DNA of 64,000 nt from positions 62,001 to 126,000 of the forward strand of contig CAYWUW010000001.1 in the NCBI GenBank assembly GCA_964461505.1. Reading direction: 5' to 3'. The notes beneath the pieces are model-generated. The model worked only from the letters and a program-made list of their open reading frames with translations. It did not search any database and had not been told where the DNA came from. The position numbers were made by a program, and so were the translations under genes. Positions within the stretch are counted from its first letter, which is position 1, and each line of letters opens with the position of its first letter. Source of the stretch: HK-STAS-PATE-42 sp964461505. Lineage in GTDB: Bacteria; Patescibacteriota; Saccharimonadia; Saccharimonadales; HK-STAS-PATE-42. Shown piece after piece: positions 8,758 through 16,683 of this stretch.

Positions 8758-9384
8758 TTAGATTAAGCTTACGGCTTCTTGAATTAGTTTATTAAGCTTA
8801 GACTGCTCTTCTTTATTAAACTTGCCGAGTACAAAATCTGCGGCGTCCATTTTTGTGAGCAGCTCATTTTTGATGCCGAATCTTATTCTTTTATAATCAT
8901 TGGAATTAAGCTTAGCAGAAACATCTTTGAGGCCGTTATGAGTGCTTTTGCCTTCTCCGCCGCTTTTAAGCTTAATAGTTCCGAATTCTAAATCTAGCTC
9001 ATCATGCACGACGGTGATGGCTGTGCTTGGGAGGTTGTAGAAATCTGTTATGGCTCTTAGGCTTTTGCCGCTTAAGTTCATTAAAGTAGTTGGCTTAAGA
9101 AGGATTATCTTTTGGCCGTTTTCTATTTTTTGAGAGATGAGGCCGAAGAACTTTTTTTCTTCTTTAAAATCTGGAAAGTTGTTAAGCTTAGCGTAATTGT
9201 CTAAAATTTCGAAGCCGATGTTGTGGCGAGTTGTTTTGTATTTGTCTCCAATGTTTCCGAGGCCAACGATAAGCTTAATGTAGCCATCGTTATTTTTAGA
9301 AATGTTTTTTTGGATTTCGGGCTTGCTGTTAATATCGCTCCAGCGGAGCTTAAAGTTAAATGCAGATCTTGAAACTATTGCCAT
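8758..9384 (-). CDS. pth: Peptidyl-tRNA hydrolase
   Basis: Pth recycles peptidyl-tRNAs that fall off ribosomes. The core begins at about residue 35 with LIVGLGNIGDKY, followed by TTRHNIGFE (catalytic His), KPTTLMNLSG and VVHDELDLEFG, all diagnostic. About 33 extra residues (basic, then Asn/Lys rich) precede the core, which is unusual because Pth normally starts directly at the glycine-rich strand. The start at ATG 9384 is supported by a TATACT box 9 nt upstream with the palindrome between, a leaderless arrangement. The gene contains six TAAGCTTA copies in 627 bp, the densest in the window. Confidence 0.95.
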   Translation of the reverse strand: MAIVSRSAFNFKLRWSDINSKPEIQKNISKNNDGYIKLIVGLGNIGDKYKTTRHNIGFEILDNYAKLNNFPDFKEEKKFFGLISQKIENGQKIILLKPTTLMNLSGKSLRAITDFYNLPSTAITVVHDELDLEFGTIKLKSGGEGKSTHNGLKDVSAKLNSNDYKRIRFGIKNELLTKMDAADFVLGKFNKEEQSKLNKLIQEAVSLI

Positions 9385-9399
9385 GTTAAGCTTAGTATA
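9385..9399 (-). promoter_or_regulatory. Leaderless promoter of pth fused to the palindrome
   Basis: On the minus strand TATACT (9399-9394) is followed by AAGCTTAAC and then ATG at 9384. The gap of 9 nt leaves almost no room for a 5' leader and no Shine-Dalgarno is present. Confidence 0.6.
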
Positions 9400-9509
9400 A
9401 CAGAGAAGAATCTTTCGTCATTCAGAGTGAACGTAGTGAGCGAAGAATTTAGTAGAATAAAGTTTTTTACTTTTTTGATTGGGGATGACGTGTGTTCTTG
9501 TGGATAGTT

Positions 9510-10916
9510 TTATGGCTTCCTTCTTTTTTTGAGGGCGTCACGGTAGGTGGTCTTCTTTTTTAGGCCTCTAACTTCTTTTTGGATGAACCAGATTTCGATT
9601 GGGGTTCCGGTAAAGTTGAACTTTTCTCTTAAAGATTTTTCTAGATAGCGTTTGTAGCTCCAGTGGATTTTGCGGGTGTGGTTTCCAAAAAGTTGAAAGC
9701 TTGGGTAGGGAGTGTCGGTTTCTTGTACGGCGTAATTAAGCTTAGGGTGAAGGTTCCCTTTGGCGGTGGGTGGTTCGTGGTTGTAAACCGCCTCTCGCAG
9801 CCACTTGTTGAGTTCAGTAGTTTTGATTTTTTTACTACGCTCTGCTTGCGCGCTTAAGCTTAGTTCAATTATTTTGTTCAGGTTTTTATCTTCTTTAGAA
9901 CTGGTAAAAATCAGTGGAGCCCACGGCACAAATTGGAGTTCACTTTGCAGTTTTGCGGCTACGTAATCTGCGCTAAAGGCATCTTTATCTTCAAAAGTAT
10001 CCCACTTGCTAACGGCGATGATTAAGCCGCGGTTGGCATCTTTAACCATGCCGATAATTTTTTGATCCATGCCGGTGGCAAGTTCGTTGATATCTATCAA
10101 AACTATGCAAACGTCGGCTTGTTGAATGGCTCTTAAAGATTTTATGACGCTGAATTTTTCTAGGCCGTGTTCTATTTTGCCGGGTTTGCGAATTCCGGCG
10201 GTATCTAAAAGTTCGATGTTTTTGCCAAAATATTTAATTCGGATTGAGTTTGTGTCGCGGGTGGTTCCGGCAACATCGGCAACTACGGCTTGTTGCTTTT
10301 TGGCAAGGGCATTAAAAATGGAACTTTTGCCAACGTTGGGGCGGCCTAAAAAGGCTATAACGAGGTCAGAATCTTCATACTTAAGCTTAGCGGGAACGGT
10401 TTGGACGATGCGATCAAGTAGTTCCTCTACTCCGCTTTTGTGAATTGCAGAGGTAAAATAGATTTCTGGAATTCCGAGCCGGCGAAACCGGTTTTGTTCT
10501 TCTTGAAAACCCTCTTCTTTTAAGCGCGCGGGGGCTTTAAGGGTGTCGGATTTGTTGATAATTAGGATAACTTCTTTGCCGCTTCTTCTGGCGAGTTTGG
10601 CAACTTTTTCATCTTCTGCAGAGATTATATTTCCGGCCTCTACTACTACTAAGATTAAATCGGCAGATTGAGAGGCATCTTGAATTTGTTCTTGGATGGT
10701 GGTTTCGAATTCATCGGCGGCTTTTTTGAGCCCGGCGGTATCTGCTAGCCAAAACTTTTTTTTGTTGTGCTCGCAAACGGCAAAAACGCTATCTCGGGTG
10801 GTTCCGCTTTCTCTGGCTACGATAGAGCGTGCATAACCAAGCATGGCGTTAGTTAGGCTGCTTTTGCCAACGTTAGTTCTGCCAACTATGGCTACAATTG
10901 GGAGGTTTTCGCGCAT
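9510..10916 (-). CDS. der: Ribosome-associated GTPase Der (EngA)
   Basis: Der carries two tandem GTPase domains and helps mature the 50S subunit. G1 motifs GRTNVGKSS (residues ~11-19) and GRPNVGKSS (~190) are both intact, as are DTAGL/DTAGI and NKSD/SKWD. The last ~90 residues form the KH-like domain ending in a basic tail (LKKKTTYRDALKKRRKP). Length 468 is typical. A TATACT box at 10944-10949 (minus strand) followed by AAGCTTAAGG lies 27 nt before the ATG. Next to pth, it forms a translation and ribosome assembly neighbourhood. Confidence 0.97.
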   Translation of the reverse strand: MRENLPIVAIVGRTNVGKSSLTNAMLGYARSIVARESGTTRDSVFAVCEHNKKKFWLADTAGLKKAADEFETTIQEQIQDASQSADLILVVVEAGNIISAEDEKVAKLARRSGKEVILIINKSDTLKAPARLKEEGFQEEQNRFRRLGIPEIYFTSAIHKSGVEELLDRIVQTVPAKLKYEDSDLVIAFLGRPNVGKSSIFNALAKKQQAVVADVAGTTRDTNSIRIKYFGKNIELLDTAGIRKPGKIEHGLEKFSVIKSLRAIQQADVCIVLIDINELATGMDQKIIGMVKDANRGLIIAVSKWDTFEDKDAFSADYVAAKLQSELQFVPWAPLIFTSSKEDKNLNKIIELSLSAQAERSKKIKTTELNKWLREAVYNHEPPTAKGNLHPKLNYAVQETDTPYPSFQLFGNHTRKIHWSYKRYLEKSLREKFNFTGTPIEIWFIQKEVRGLKKKTTYRDALKKRRKP

Positions 10917-11008
10917 CTCTAAGTTTAATTATTCCTTAAGCTTAGTATAGCATTAAAACAGTGGTAAGTTAAACATCTGAACAAAAAAGTTGTATAATGA
11001 TTGTTAAG

Positions 11009-11314
11009 ATGAATATTCCTCCAGGCTTTAAACTTTGGCTACTGTTTAAGCATAGCGAACAAGAAAGGCCAGCTTGTTTGGGTTCGGTGCTTTCTCAGAA
11101 GGTTGGTGCTAGAGCTGTTTGCGATGCTTGTGCTACTCGTAAAGATAATCTGGAGCCTAATGGCTGGGTTGTTGTTCCTGCGAGAGAGAAAGCTGATCCA
11201 GGATCTGAAAAAGCGGGTTTAAAAACATGGGGAGGCTTTGCAGTGTGCTGCCATTTTACCGAAAGAATAGATGTTTTGCCAGGCATGACAGAGTTTGACT
11301 TAAAAGAGGATTAA
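11009..11314 (+). CDS. Small hypothetical protein with Cys motifs
   Basis: I recognise no family. The protein (~101 residues) has a CDAC pair near residue 40, ACLG near 24 and CCHF near 80, with His residues, so a metal site is possible. An ATG at 10997 would overlap the TATAAT box (10993-10998). The ATG at 11009, 10 nt behind that box, is therefore preferred, giving MNIPPGFKLWLLF. It is followed at 11312 by TAAGCTTA and two further small Cys-containing genes, perhaps one functional group. Codon use is like the neighbours. Confidence 0.55.
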   Translation: MNIPPGFKLWLLFKHSEQERPACLGSVLSQKVGARAVCDACATRKDNLEPNGWVVVPAREKADPGSEKAGLKTWGGFAVCCHFTERIDVLPGMTEFDLKED

Positions 11315-11391
11315 GCTTAAGGTTGCTAAATCTTAAAAATAGGAGTATGCTTTTTGGTTAAAACTCTATAAAATTCAGAAAGGAATTATTT

Positions 11392-11829
11392 ATGCCCAAT
11401 AAACGTAAAGGTAAAGATTGCCACGGAACATATCTAGAGGATGGTGGTGTGCTCGATAAGATTGGTCGCGGCGTAGGCAGCCTTGTACGTGATACAGGAG
11501 AAGGAGTTCAGCGTGGGCTTACTGCTACTTTGCGTGGTTTGGGTGATGCGGCACATGGGTTGGCGGATGGACTAGATGGAATAGAGAGTGAACATGCGAG
11601 AGAGATTTGTGTTGTGGTCACGGTTAGGGGCGTAGAAGCAAAAATAAGAACTCTGGCTAACGGTGATCCAGATAGAGTCGCAGGCAGTATTAATCAACTT
11701 TCTTGCCCGGAAGAACGAGCCGCTAGATGTGGTCGGAGCTGTATGAGGACTTTGGGAGGTAACTCAGGCTTTCCGACGGATAGATTTGGTTCAGCCTATG
11801 GCCTTTCTAAAGCCGATGACACAATGTAA
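11392..11829 (+). CDS. Small hypothetical protein, SCPxxR Cys cluster
   Basis: This 145-residue protein has a basic N-terminus, a Gly-rich amphipathic middle (KIGRGVGSLVRDTGEGVQRG) and a C-terminal cluster SCPEERAARCGRSC. The next gene ends in a similar SCPRLRKCDSC, suggesting related Cys-cluster proteins. An AAAGGA Shine-Dalgarno lies 8 nt before ATG 11392, unlike the leaderless genes around it. Function unknown. It precedes the next gene by 27 nt, so the two are likely co-transcribed. Confidence 0.6.
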   Translation: MPNKRKGKDCHGTYLEDGGVLDKIGRGVGSLVRDTGEGVQRGLTATLRGLGDAAHGLADGLDGIESEHAREICVVVTVRGVEAKIRTLANGDPDRVAGSINQLSCPEERAARCGRSCMRTLGGNSGFPTDRFGSAYGLSKADDTM

Positions 11830-11856
11830 GTATCACGCTAAGCTTAAGGTATTGAT

Positions 11857-12144
11857 ATGAGTGAGTTTTGTAATTTTGGTCAAGACGTTAGAAAGGTTAC
11901 CGAAGAAGGTTCCAGAACTGTTGGTGCTACGGTGCGTGTAGAACAGGCTGGAGTGATGGGCTTAACTTCTTGTGAGTTTGATGAGGTAACGGGTAAGCAT
12001 TTGAGTACAACGCACCCTGTTGAGGTGCGTTACGGCATTTTTGAGGTTAGCGGAATTATTCCTGGGGTTGTTGAAGACGTTAAAGTTTCTTGCCCGAGGC
12101 TTAGAAAGTGTGATTCTTGCCCTAATAGAAAAAAGCTAAATTAG
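11857..12144 (+). CDS. Small hypothetical protein, C-terminal CxxC cluster
   Basis: This 95-residue acidic protein has Cys at residue 5, TSC near 37 and a final SCPRLRKCDSCPNRKK cluster that could bind zinc. It shares the SCPxxR pattern with the preceding gene. A palindrome copy lies between the two genes (about 11839). The 3' end overlaps the convergent rsuA/rluB gene by 4 bp. No known family is recognised. Confidence 0.6.
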   Translation: MSEFCNFGQDVRKVTEEGSRTVGATVRVEQAGVMGLTSCEFDEVTGKHLSTTHPVEVRYGIFEVSGIIPGVVEDVKVSCPRLRKCDSCPNRKKLN

Positions 12145-12842
12145 TTTATATTAAGCTTAACTTCTTTAACAGCTCCTTCTTGTAGATCTTCTAGCTTAAA
12201 TGGGCCGAGCTGGGTGCGCTGCAGGAATGTTACTTTGTAGCCGAGTTCGTAGAAGGTGCGGCGGATTTGGCGGTTGCGGCCTTCTGTGAGTTGGATTTCT
12301 AAATACCCCTCACCTAGCCTCTCCCGAGGGAGAGGGATAATTTGCTGGAATTTGGAGGGGCGAGAATCTCCGATTTGAATTCCGGCTTTAAGCTTAATTA
12401 AATCGGCTTGTTCTAGTTTTTTATTAAGCTTAACAAGGTAGGTTTTTGTTTTTCCGGAAGATGGGTGGATGAGTTGGTTGAGATATTCTCCGTCATTGGT
12501 AAGCAAGATTAAGCCGCAAGAATCTTTATCTAGCCGGCCGGCAATGTTTAAGTTTAGCTTTTGGTATTTTTTGGGCAAGAATTCATAAACAGTTGGAGCT
12601 CCGCCTTGCGAGACTTTTGAAGATAGGTAGCCAACCGGTTTGTTAAGCAGCAAGTAGGTTTTTTCTAAATTGCTAAGCTTAATAATTTTATTCTGATACT
12701 CTACTTTATCTTGTTCTGGCTCTACTCTATCTCCGAGTTTGGCGATTTGGCCGCCTAGCTTAATTTTTTTTGCGGCAATTAGATCATCGGCAGATCTTCT
12801 AGAGATGTTTAAGCTTAGCGATAGGAACTTGTTGAGGCGCAT
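12141..12842 (-). CDS. 16S/23S rRNA pseudouridine synthase, RsuA/RluB family
   Basis: An N-terminal S4 RNA-binding domain (MRLNKFLSLSLNISRRSADDLI) precedes the pseudouridine synthase core with the catalytic aspartate in NIAGRLDKDSCG (about residue 104) and the late motif EGRNRQIRR. RsuA and RluB cannot be separated from sequence alone. Between KAGIQIG and the EIQLTEGRN strand lies IIPLPRERLGEGYL, encoded by an in-frame copy of dispersed repeat C (12305-12340), which looks like an inserted loop. ATG 12842 is 11 nt behind a TATACT box. Five palindrome copies lie within the gene. Confidence 0.93.
   Translation of the reverse strand: MRLNKFLSLSLNISRRSADDLIAAKKIKLGGQIAKLGDRVEPEQDKVEYQNKIIKLSNLEKTYLLLNKPVGYLSSKVSQGGAPTVYEFLPKKYQKLNLNIAGRLDKDSCGLILLTNDGEYLNQLIHPSSGKTKTYLVKLNKKLEQADLIKLKAGIQIGDSRPSKFQQIIPLPRERLGEGYLEIQLTEGRNRQIRRTFYELGYKVTFLQRTQLGPFKLEDLQEGAVKEVKLNIN
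12305..12340. repeat. Dispersed hairpin repeat C inside rsuA/rluB, copy 2
   Basis: CCCCTCACCTAGCCTCTCCC, then GAGGGAGAGGG, nearly identical to 3633-3669. It is read through in frame as PLPRERLGEG. The gene stays open, so the host tolerates it as a surface loop. Confidence 0.8.
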
Positions 12843-12929
12843 ATGTTTTATAAAGTATAGCAGGATCTTGGCTCCCTCACTTGTAGGGAGGGATTGAGGG
12901 AGGGTTCTTTTTATAACCCCTTACCTAAT

Positions 12930-14645
12930 TTAGGAAATCCAGATGAGGGTGAGGGCGAGATCTTCGTAACTTAAGTTTAGGCCAGATTTAAGCGCAGCGG
13001 CTTGAAGATCTTTTAGAATGTAGCGAGAGGCGAGATCTAATTTTTTGTTCTGTTGAATAATCTTTTTTAAAGAATTAATTTGCTTGGCGGGTGGTTTTAG
13101 GTTGCTAAACTTAAGAAGTTCTTTTTTGGGCTGTGGAGATTCGTGAATGTATCTAGCTAAATGGTTGATGGCGGTTTGGGTTTTAATCTGGCGTTCTTGG
13201 CAAACCTCTGCAATGCTTTTGCCCGAAAGAATAAGCTTAACGGTTGTTTTGTGGCTATCTTTTTGGCCTTTGCCACCAATCTTTTTTTGAATCGGTTGGT
13301 TTTGGATTGGTTCGGCTTTTAAAGTTCCGCCAAATTTTTTGATGGATTTTTCAATATTTTTGGTGATTTCTGCTGGCTTAAGTTTAGTGAATCTTGCGGA
13401 GGCGAGATCTGAATGTTTGGAAAGTTGCTGATTAATTTTAAGAATGCTCGGATTGATTTGGAGCGACATCTGGTTAAATTCTTCTAGAAATAAGCCTTCT
13501 AAACTTTTAACGCGCGAAAGTGCAACGTAGCCCATTCCATATTCAAAAACTTTGCCCAGGTTGATGTAGGCGGAATCTAGGCTCATGCCTTGGCTTTTGT
13601 GAATGGTGATGGCCCAGGCTAGGCGCAAAGGAATTTGTTCGATGCTGGCAAGATCTTGGCCTTTTTCATCTTGGATAGACCAGGTTTCGGGTTCTGCAAT
13701 AATTAACTTTTCGTCAAGAGTTTGGATGATCGGCCAGTTGGTTTCTTTTTTAAAATTAATAACTTTGCCGCGAGTTCCGTTAACGTAGCGTCCGGATTGA
13801 TCGTTTTTAACAAACATAACTTCGGCTCCAACTTTAAGCTTAAGTTCTTGTGGGGCTAGGCAAGATTTGAGCAGGCTTTGCACAAGGGCGAGTTTGCCGG
13901 AATGCGTGGTTGTGTAAAGCTCTTCTTTAGAATTAAGCTTAGTAAGTTCGATATCGTTGATAAAATCGACATCTTGATTGTGGCTGTAGAGTTTGGTTGT
14001 GGCAAGAGCGTGGGTTGTAAAAATTCTGTTGTTTAAAGTTTTGATATTATCTGCTGTGGGCTGCCCTGCTCTAATGTTATTTAGAATTAAGCTTAGTGCG
14101 TCGGTTTGGTTTTGGCGGTGTTGTTCTTGCAGGTAACAGATAACTGGTTTAAGTTCGCTCCAGGCCCCAGAATGAACGACCATTTGCAGTTTGCTGCCTC
14201 TTTCTTTAGAGATTGGTGGGAGCTGGAAGAGATCTCCACACAAAATAACTTGTAAGCCACCGAATGGGAGTTCACTTTCCTTCATATGTTGGCAAATTAA
14301 GTTTAGATTATCAAAAAAGCTGGCGCTTAGCATTGAGATTTCGTCGATAATTAGAATTTTGGTTTGGTTGAAGCGCTTTTGGAGTTCTTTCTTCTTGGAA
14401 AGTTTTTCGAGATCTGCTTTGGTTATCTGATCTTTAATGCCGATTCCAGACCAGGAATGAATGGTGGTTCCGCCGATGTGGGTGGCGGCGATTCCGGTGG
14501 AGGCGGTGATGGCGATGCCAATGCGGTGTTCTTTAGCCCAAGTGATGAATTTGTTTAGGGTGTAGGTTTTGCCGGAACCTGCCTGGCCTGTTAAAAAGAT
14601 GTTGTAGCCCATCTGCATGATGGGCAGAGCTTGGGATTGGAGCAT
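12930..14645 (-). CDS. PIF1-like helicase with C-terminal HTH_40-like domain
   Basis: A superfamily 1B 5'-3' helicase: Walker A GQAGSGKTYTLN (residues ~19-30), ASTGIAATHIGGTTIHSW, Walker B IIDEISMLS, GDLFQLPPI, and the late motifs NGTRG and AITIHKSQGMSLD all fit PIF1/RecD-like enzymes. After about residue 470 a helix-turn-helix (VKLILSGKSIAEVC..., QTAINHLARYI) matches the HTH_40-type domain found at the ends of some RecQ and PIF1 proteins. Likely roles are replication fork or repair helicase. The ATG at 14645 lies 11 nt behind TATACT with an AAACTTAA variant palindrome between. Confidence 0.9.
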   Translation of the reverse strand: MLQSQALPIMQMGYNIFLTGQAGSGKTYTLNKFITWAKEHRIGIAITASTGIAATHIGGTTIHSWSGIGIKDQITKADLEKLSKKKELQKRFNQTKILIIDEISMLSASFFDNLNLICQHMKESELPFGGLQVILCGDLFQLPPISKERGSKLQMVVHSGAWSELKPVICYLQEQHRQNQTDALSLILNNIRAGQPTADNIKTLNNRIFTTHALATTKLYSHNQDVDFINDIELTKLNSKEELYTTTHSGKLALVQSLLKSCLAPQELKLKVGAEVMFVKNDQSGRYVNGTRGKVINFKKETNWPIIQTLDEKLIIAEPETWSIQDEKGQDLASIEQIPLRLAWAITIHKSQGMSLDSAYINLGKVFEYGMGYVALSRVKSLEGLFLEEFNQMSLQINPSILKINQQLSKHSDLASARFTKLKPAEITKNIEKSIKKFGGTLKAEPIQNQPIQKKIGGKGQKDSHKTTVKLILSGKSIAEVCQERQIKTQTAINHLARYIHESPQPKKELLKFSNLKPPAKQINSLKKIIQQNKKLDLASRYILKDLQAAALKSGLNLSYEDLALTLIWIS

Positions 14646-14694
14646 AGTTAAGTTTAAGTATAGCGGAAAGAGGCTGGTTAATCTGAGGTTAAGT

Positions 14695-15090
14695 TTAGGA
14701 ATCTTTTAAGGTGAGTAGAGCTTTGATTGCCTGATCTTTATTGGTGTACTGAACAAAGATGTGGTCATGGAAGTATGCGGCTATGACATTGGCAGATATA
14801 CCTTCTTCTGTTAGTTTTGTAGAAAGAGCTGCGGTTAAGCCAACGAGTTCTAGTGATGTGTGAACTTTTATGCTGAGTTTAGCAAAAGGTCCATCATAGG
14901 GAATCTTACTTTCTTCTAGAAAGTCTACGGTGGCTACAATTGTTTGCCCTTCGTCTTCCCAAAATGTTGCAATGATTTCTTTTGAATCTGTATGGTTGCC
15001 GGCATTGGTAGTGGTGAATCCATATTGAATATGGTCACAGTCTACTTCTAGTGAATTGAGTACTTCTTGAAGGTTGGTGTTCCCTGCCAT
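14695..15090 (-). CDS. ACT-domain protein (ACT_7 type)
   Basis: This 131-residue protein has the ACT-like tail FAKLSIKVHTSLELVG, GISANVIAAYFHDHIFV, QAIKALLTL. Small ACT proteins bind amino acids or similar ligands; this one's ligand is unknown. The open frame extends upstream through the tRNA-Glu gene, but that part is not protein. ATG 15090 is chosen because it lies just 20 nt behind the tRNA 3' end and begins a normal N-terminus. It is probably co-transcribed with the tRNA and released by tRNA processing. Confidence 0.75.
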   Translation of the reverse strand: MAGNTNLQEVLNSLEVDCDHIQYGFTTTNAGNHTDSKEIIATFWEDEGQTIVATVDFLEESKIPYDGPFAKLSIKVHTSLELVGLTAALSTKLTEEGISANVIAAYFHDHIFVQYTNKDQAIKALLTLKDS

Positions 15091-15110
15091 CTTACTTCTA
15101 AGCTTAAGCT

Positions 15111-15185
15111 TGGTGACCCTACCGGGAATCGAACCCGGATTGCCAGATTGAGAATCTGGTGTCCTAACCGTTAGACGATAGGGCC
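15111..15185 (-). tRNA. tRNA-Glu (CUC)
   Basis: Acceptor GGCCCTA pairs with TAGGGTC, followed by A and an encoded CCA (15113-15111). The anticodon stem CCAGA/TCTGG holds loop TTCTCAA, anticodon CUC. The T-loop is GGTTCGATTCC. Length 75 including CCA. Confidence 0.95.
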
Positions 15186-15279
15186 AGTGAAATGAGAATG
15201 CGGTTTTTGTGCTTGCACAGAAAACCATTTTTGAATGAGCGGGTCTATCTTGTAGAGATAGGGCCAGCGAAATGAGAAA
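15177..15279. repeat. Direct repeat of the tRNA-Glu 5' end, 80 bp apart
   Basis: GATAGGGCCAGTGAAATGAG (15177-15196) recurs as GATAGGGCCAGCGAAATGAG (15257-15276). On the minus strand each is a 5' flank followed by the first ~8 nt of tRNA-Glu. It may be the remnant of a duplicated tRNA or of an integration event. Confidence 0.7.
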
Positions 15280-15284
15280 TATGG

Positions 15285-15332
15285 GCCCCGGATCGGAGCC
15301 CGGGGCTGCGGACATCTCCTTCGGAGATGTCC
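15285..15332. other. Two adjacent GC-rich hairpins upstream of tRNA-Glu
   Basis: GCCCCG...CGGGGC (15285-15306) and GGACATCTCC-TTC-GGAGATGTCC (15310-15332, perfect 10-bp arms) make an unusually GC-rich island in AT-rich DNA between divergent tRNA-Glu and msrB. No clear T-run follows on either strand, so a terminator role is uncertain. Confidence 0.6.
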
Positions 15333-15402
15333 TTGATTATATCAAAAACGGGGTGAGATCTGCTAAGCTTAAGGTAATAAAAAGGTGGTAAAGATTTTCT
15401 TT

Positions 15403-15777
15403 ATGGAATACAACAAGCTTTCAGAAGCAGAAAAGTATGTAATTGAAGATAAAGGGACGGAGGCGCCGTTTTCTGGTGAGTATGATGGTTTTTATCCTCC
15501 AGAAGGAGTTTTTGTGTGCAGAAGGTGTAACGCTCCCCTGTTTGATGCAAAGTTTAAGTTTAAATCTGACTGTGGTTGGCCGAGCTTTGATGAGTTTATT
15601 CCAGGAGCGGTTCAAGAAGATCTGGATGCTGATGGCCGAAGAACAGAAATTACTTCTGCAACTTGCGGTGGGCATCTGGGGCATGTTTTTCGGGGTGAAA
15701 ATCTGACTGATAAAAATACAAGGCACTGTGTAAATAGTTTGAGTATTAAATTTGTTCCGAAAAATGAAGAAGAGTAA
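15403..15777 (+). CDS. msrB: Peptide methionine-R-sulfoxide reductase
   Basis: MsrB reduces methionine-R-sulfoxide in proteins. It has FVCRRCNAPLF (first zinc CxxC), SDCGWPSF, GGHLGHVF and the catalytic cysteine in RHCVNSLSIKF. The second zinc CxxC is incomplete (SATC before GGHLGHVF), so zinc binding may be lost or altered. The start at ATG 15403 (MEYNKLSEAEKYVI) is preferred to the upstream GTG at 15385. Length 124 fits a single-domain MsrB. The stop overlaps the start of the next gene, so both are translated together. Confidence 0.93.
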   Translation: MEYNKLSEAEKYVIEDKGTEAPFSGEYDGFYPPEGVFVCRRCNAPLFDAKFKFKSDCGWPSFDEFIPGAVQEDLDADGRRTEITSATCGGHLGHVFRGENLTDKNTRHCVNSLSIKFVPKNEEE

Positions 15778-16666
15778 ACAGCAGTTTGGGGTTAGTTTTA
15801 GCTTAAAGCAGTGTCGAGGCTTTGAGGTTGATCCGAAGGCGACGCTTAAGTTCTTGCTTAAAGAAGTCGGCTTGCGACGTTTTAGGCTGATGAGTTACTG
15901 GGATGAACATGAACTCTCTTGCGGTGAATATAACTTTAAAGAACTAGACTGGCAGTTTGATTTGATTGAAGAATATGGAGGCGAAGTATCTTTATGTTTA
16001 GGAGTTCGGCAACCTCGGTGGCCAGAAAATCATCTTCCGCAGTGGGTACTAAGCTTAAGTTCTAGTGAGTTTAAAAAAGAACTGATTAAGTTTAATACAA
16101 AAGTTGTTCAAAGGTATAAAAAGCGAGAATCTTTAGTTAGTTGGCAGTTAGAAAATGAGGCTTTAAACCGTAGTTTTGGGGTTAATGGCAATTTTGATAG
16201 AAAGCGTTTAAGGGCTGAGTTTGCTAAGCTTAAGGTTCTTGATTCTGGCCATCCGGTAATTATGAGCACAAGTAATAATTTTGGTTTGCCGATTCGGAGG
16301 CCGCGTCCGGATATTTTTGGGTTTAGTTTGTACAGAGTTCAATACAAAAAGGGCGGCTATAGTTATTCTAAAATGCCGGTTCTGCATTATAAGCTTAGGG
16401 TGCTTTGTATCTTTTTGATTACTGGTAGAAGAACTTTTATTCATGAGTTGCAGGCGGAACCGTGGGGGCCAAGCTCTACTCAAGATTTAAGTAAATCTGA
16501 ACAAGAAGAATCTATGAGTATACAACAGCTTAAGCTTAATATTGAATTTGCTAAAAAAACAAACCTCTTTCCTATTGACCTTTGGGGTGGTGAATGGTGG
16601 TATTGGCGAAAACTTCACGGCGATGATAGATTTTGGGTAGAAGTTAAGAGGATGGTAAAAGCTTAA
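15764..16666 (+). CDS. TIM-barrel glycoside hydrolase-like protein
   Basis: A (beta/alpha)8 glycosidase-like sequence of about 300 residues, without signal peptide. Candidate catalytic acids are E132 in SWQLENEALN (the N-E acid/base motif of clan GH-A) and a glutamate near residue 230 in FIHELQAEPWG (nucleophile position). The closest recognisable layout is that of GH5/GH42-like proteins, but the exact family and substrate are unclear. ATG 15764 lies inside the msrB end (14-bp overlap); an in-frame TTG at 15752 is less likely. Four or more palindrome copies lie inside. It ends just before a convergent gene. Confidence 0.65.
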   Translation: MKKSKQQFGVSFSLKQCRGFEVDPKATLKFLLKEVGLRRFRLMSYWDEHELSCGEYNFKELDWQFDLIEEYGGEVSLCLGVRQPRWPENHLPQWVLSLSSSEFKKELIKFNTKVVQRYKKRESLVSWQLENEALNRSFGVNGNFDRKRLRAEFAKLKVLDSGHPVIMSTSNNFGLPIRRPRPDIFGFSLYRVQYKKGGYSYSKMPVLHYKLRVLCIFLITGRRTFIHELQAEPWGPSSTQDLSKSEQEESMSIQQLKLNIEFAKKTNLFPIDLWGGEWWYWRKLHGDDRFWVEVKRMVKA

Positions 16667-16683
16667 AGGTACCCTGCTAGGGT

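Noticed and set aside
15091..15315. N-terminal extension of the ACT protein frame
   Set aside because: It runs through tRNA-Glu and the GC hairpins; the real start is the ATG at 15090.
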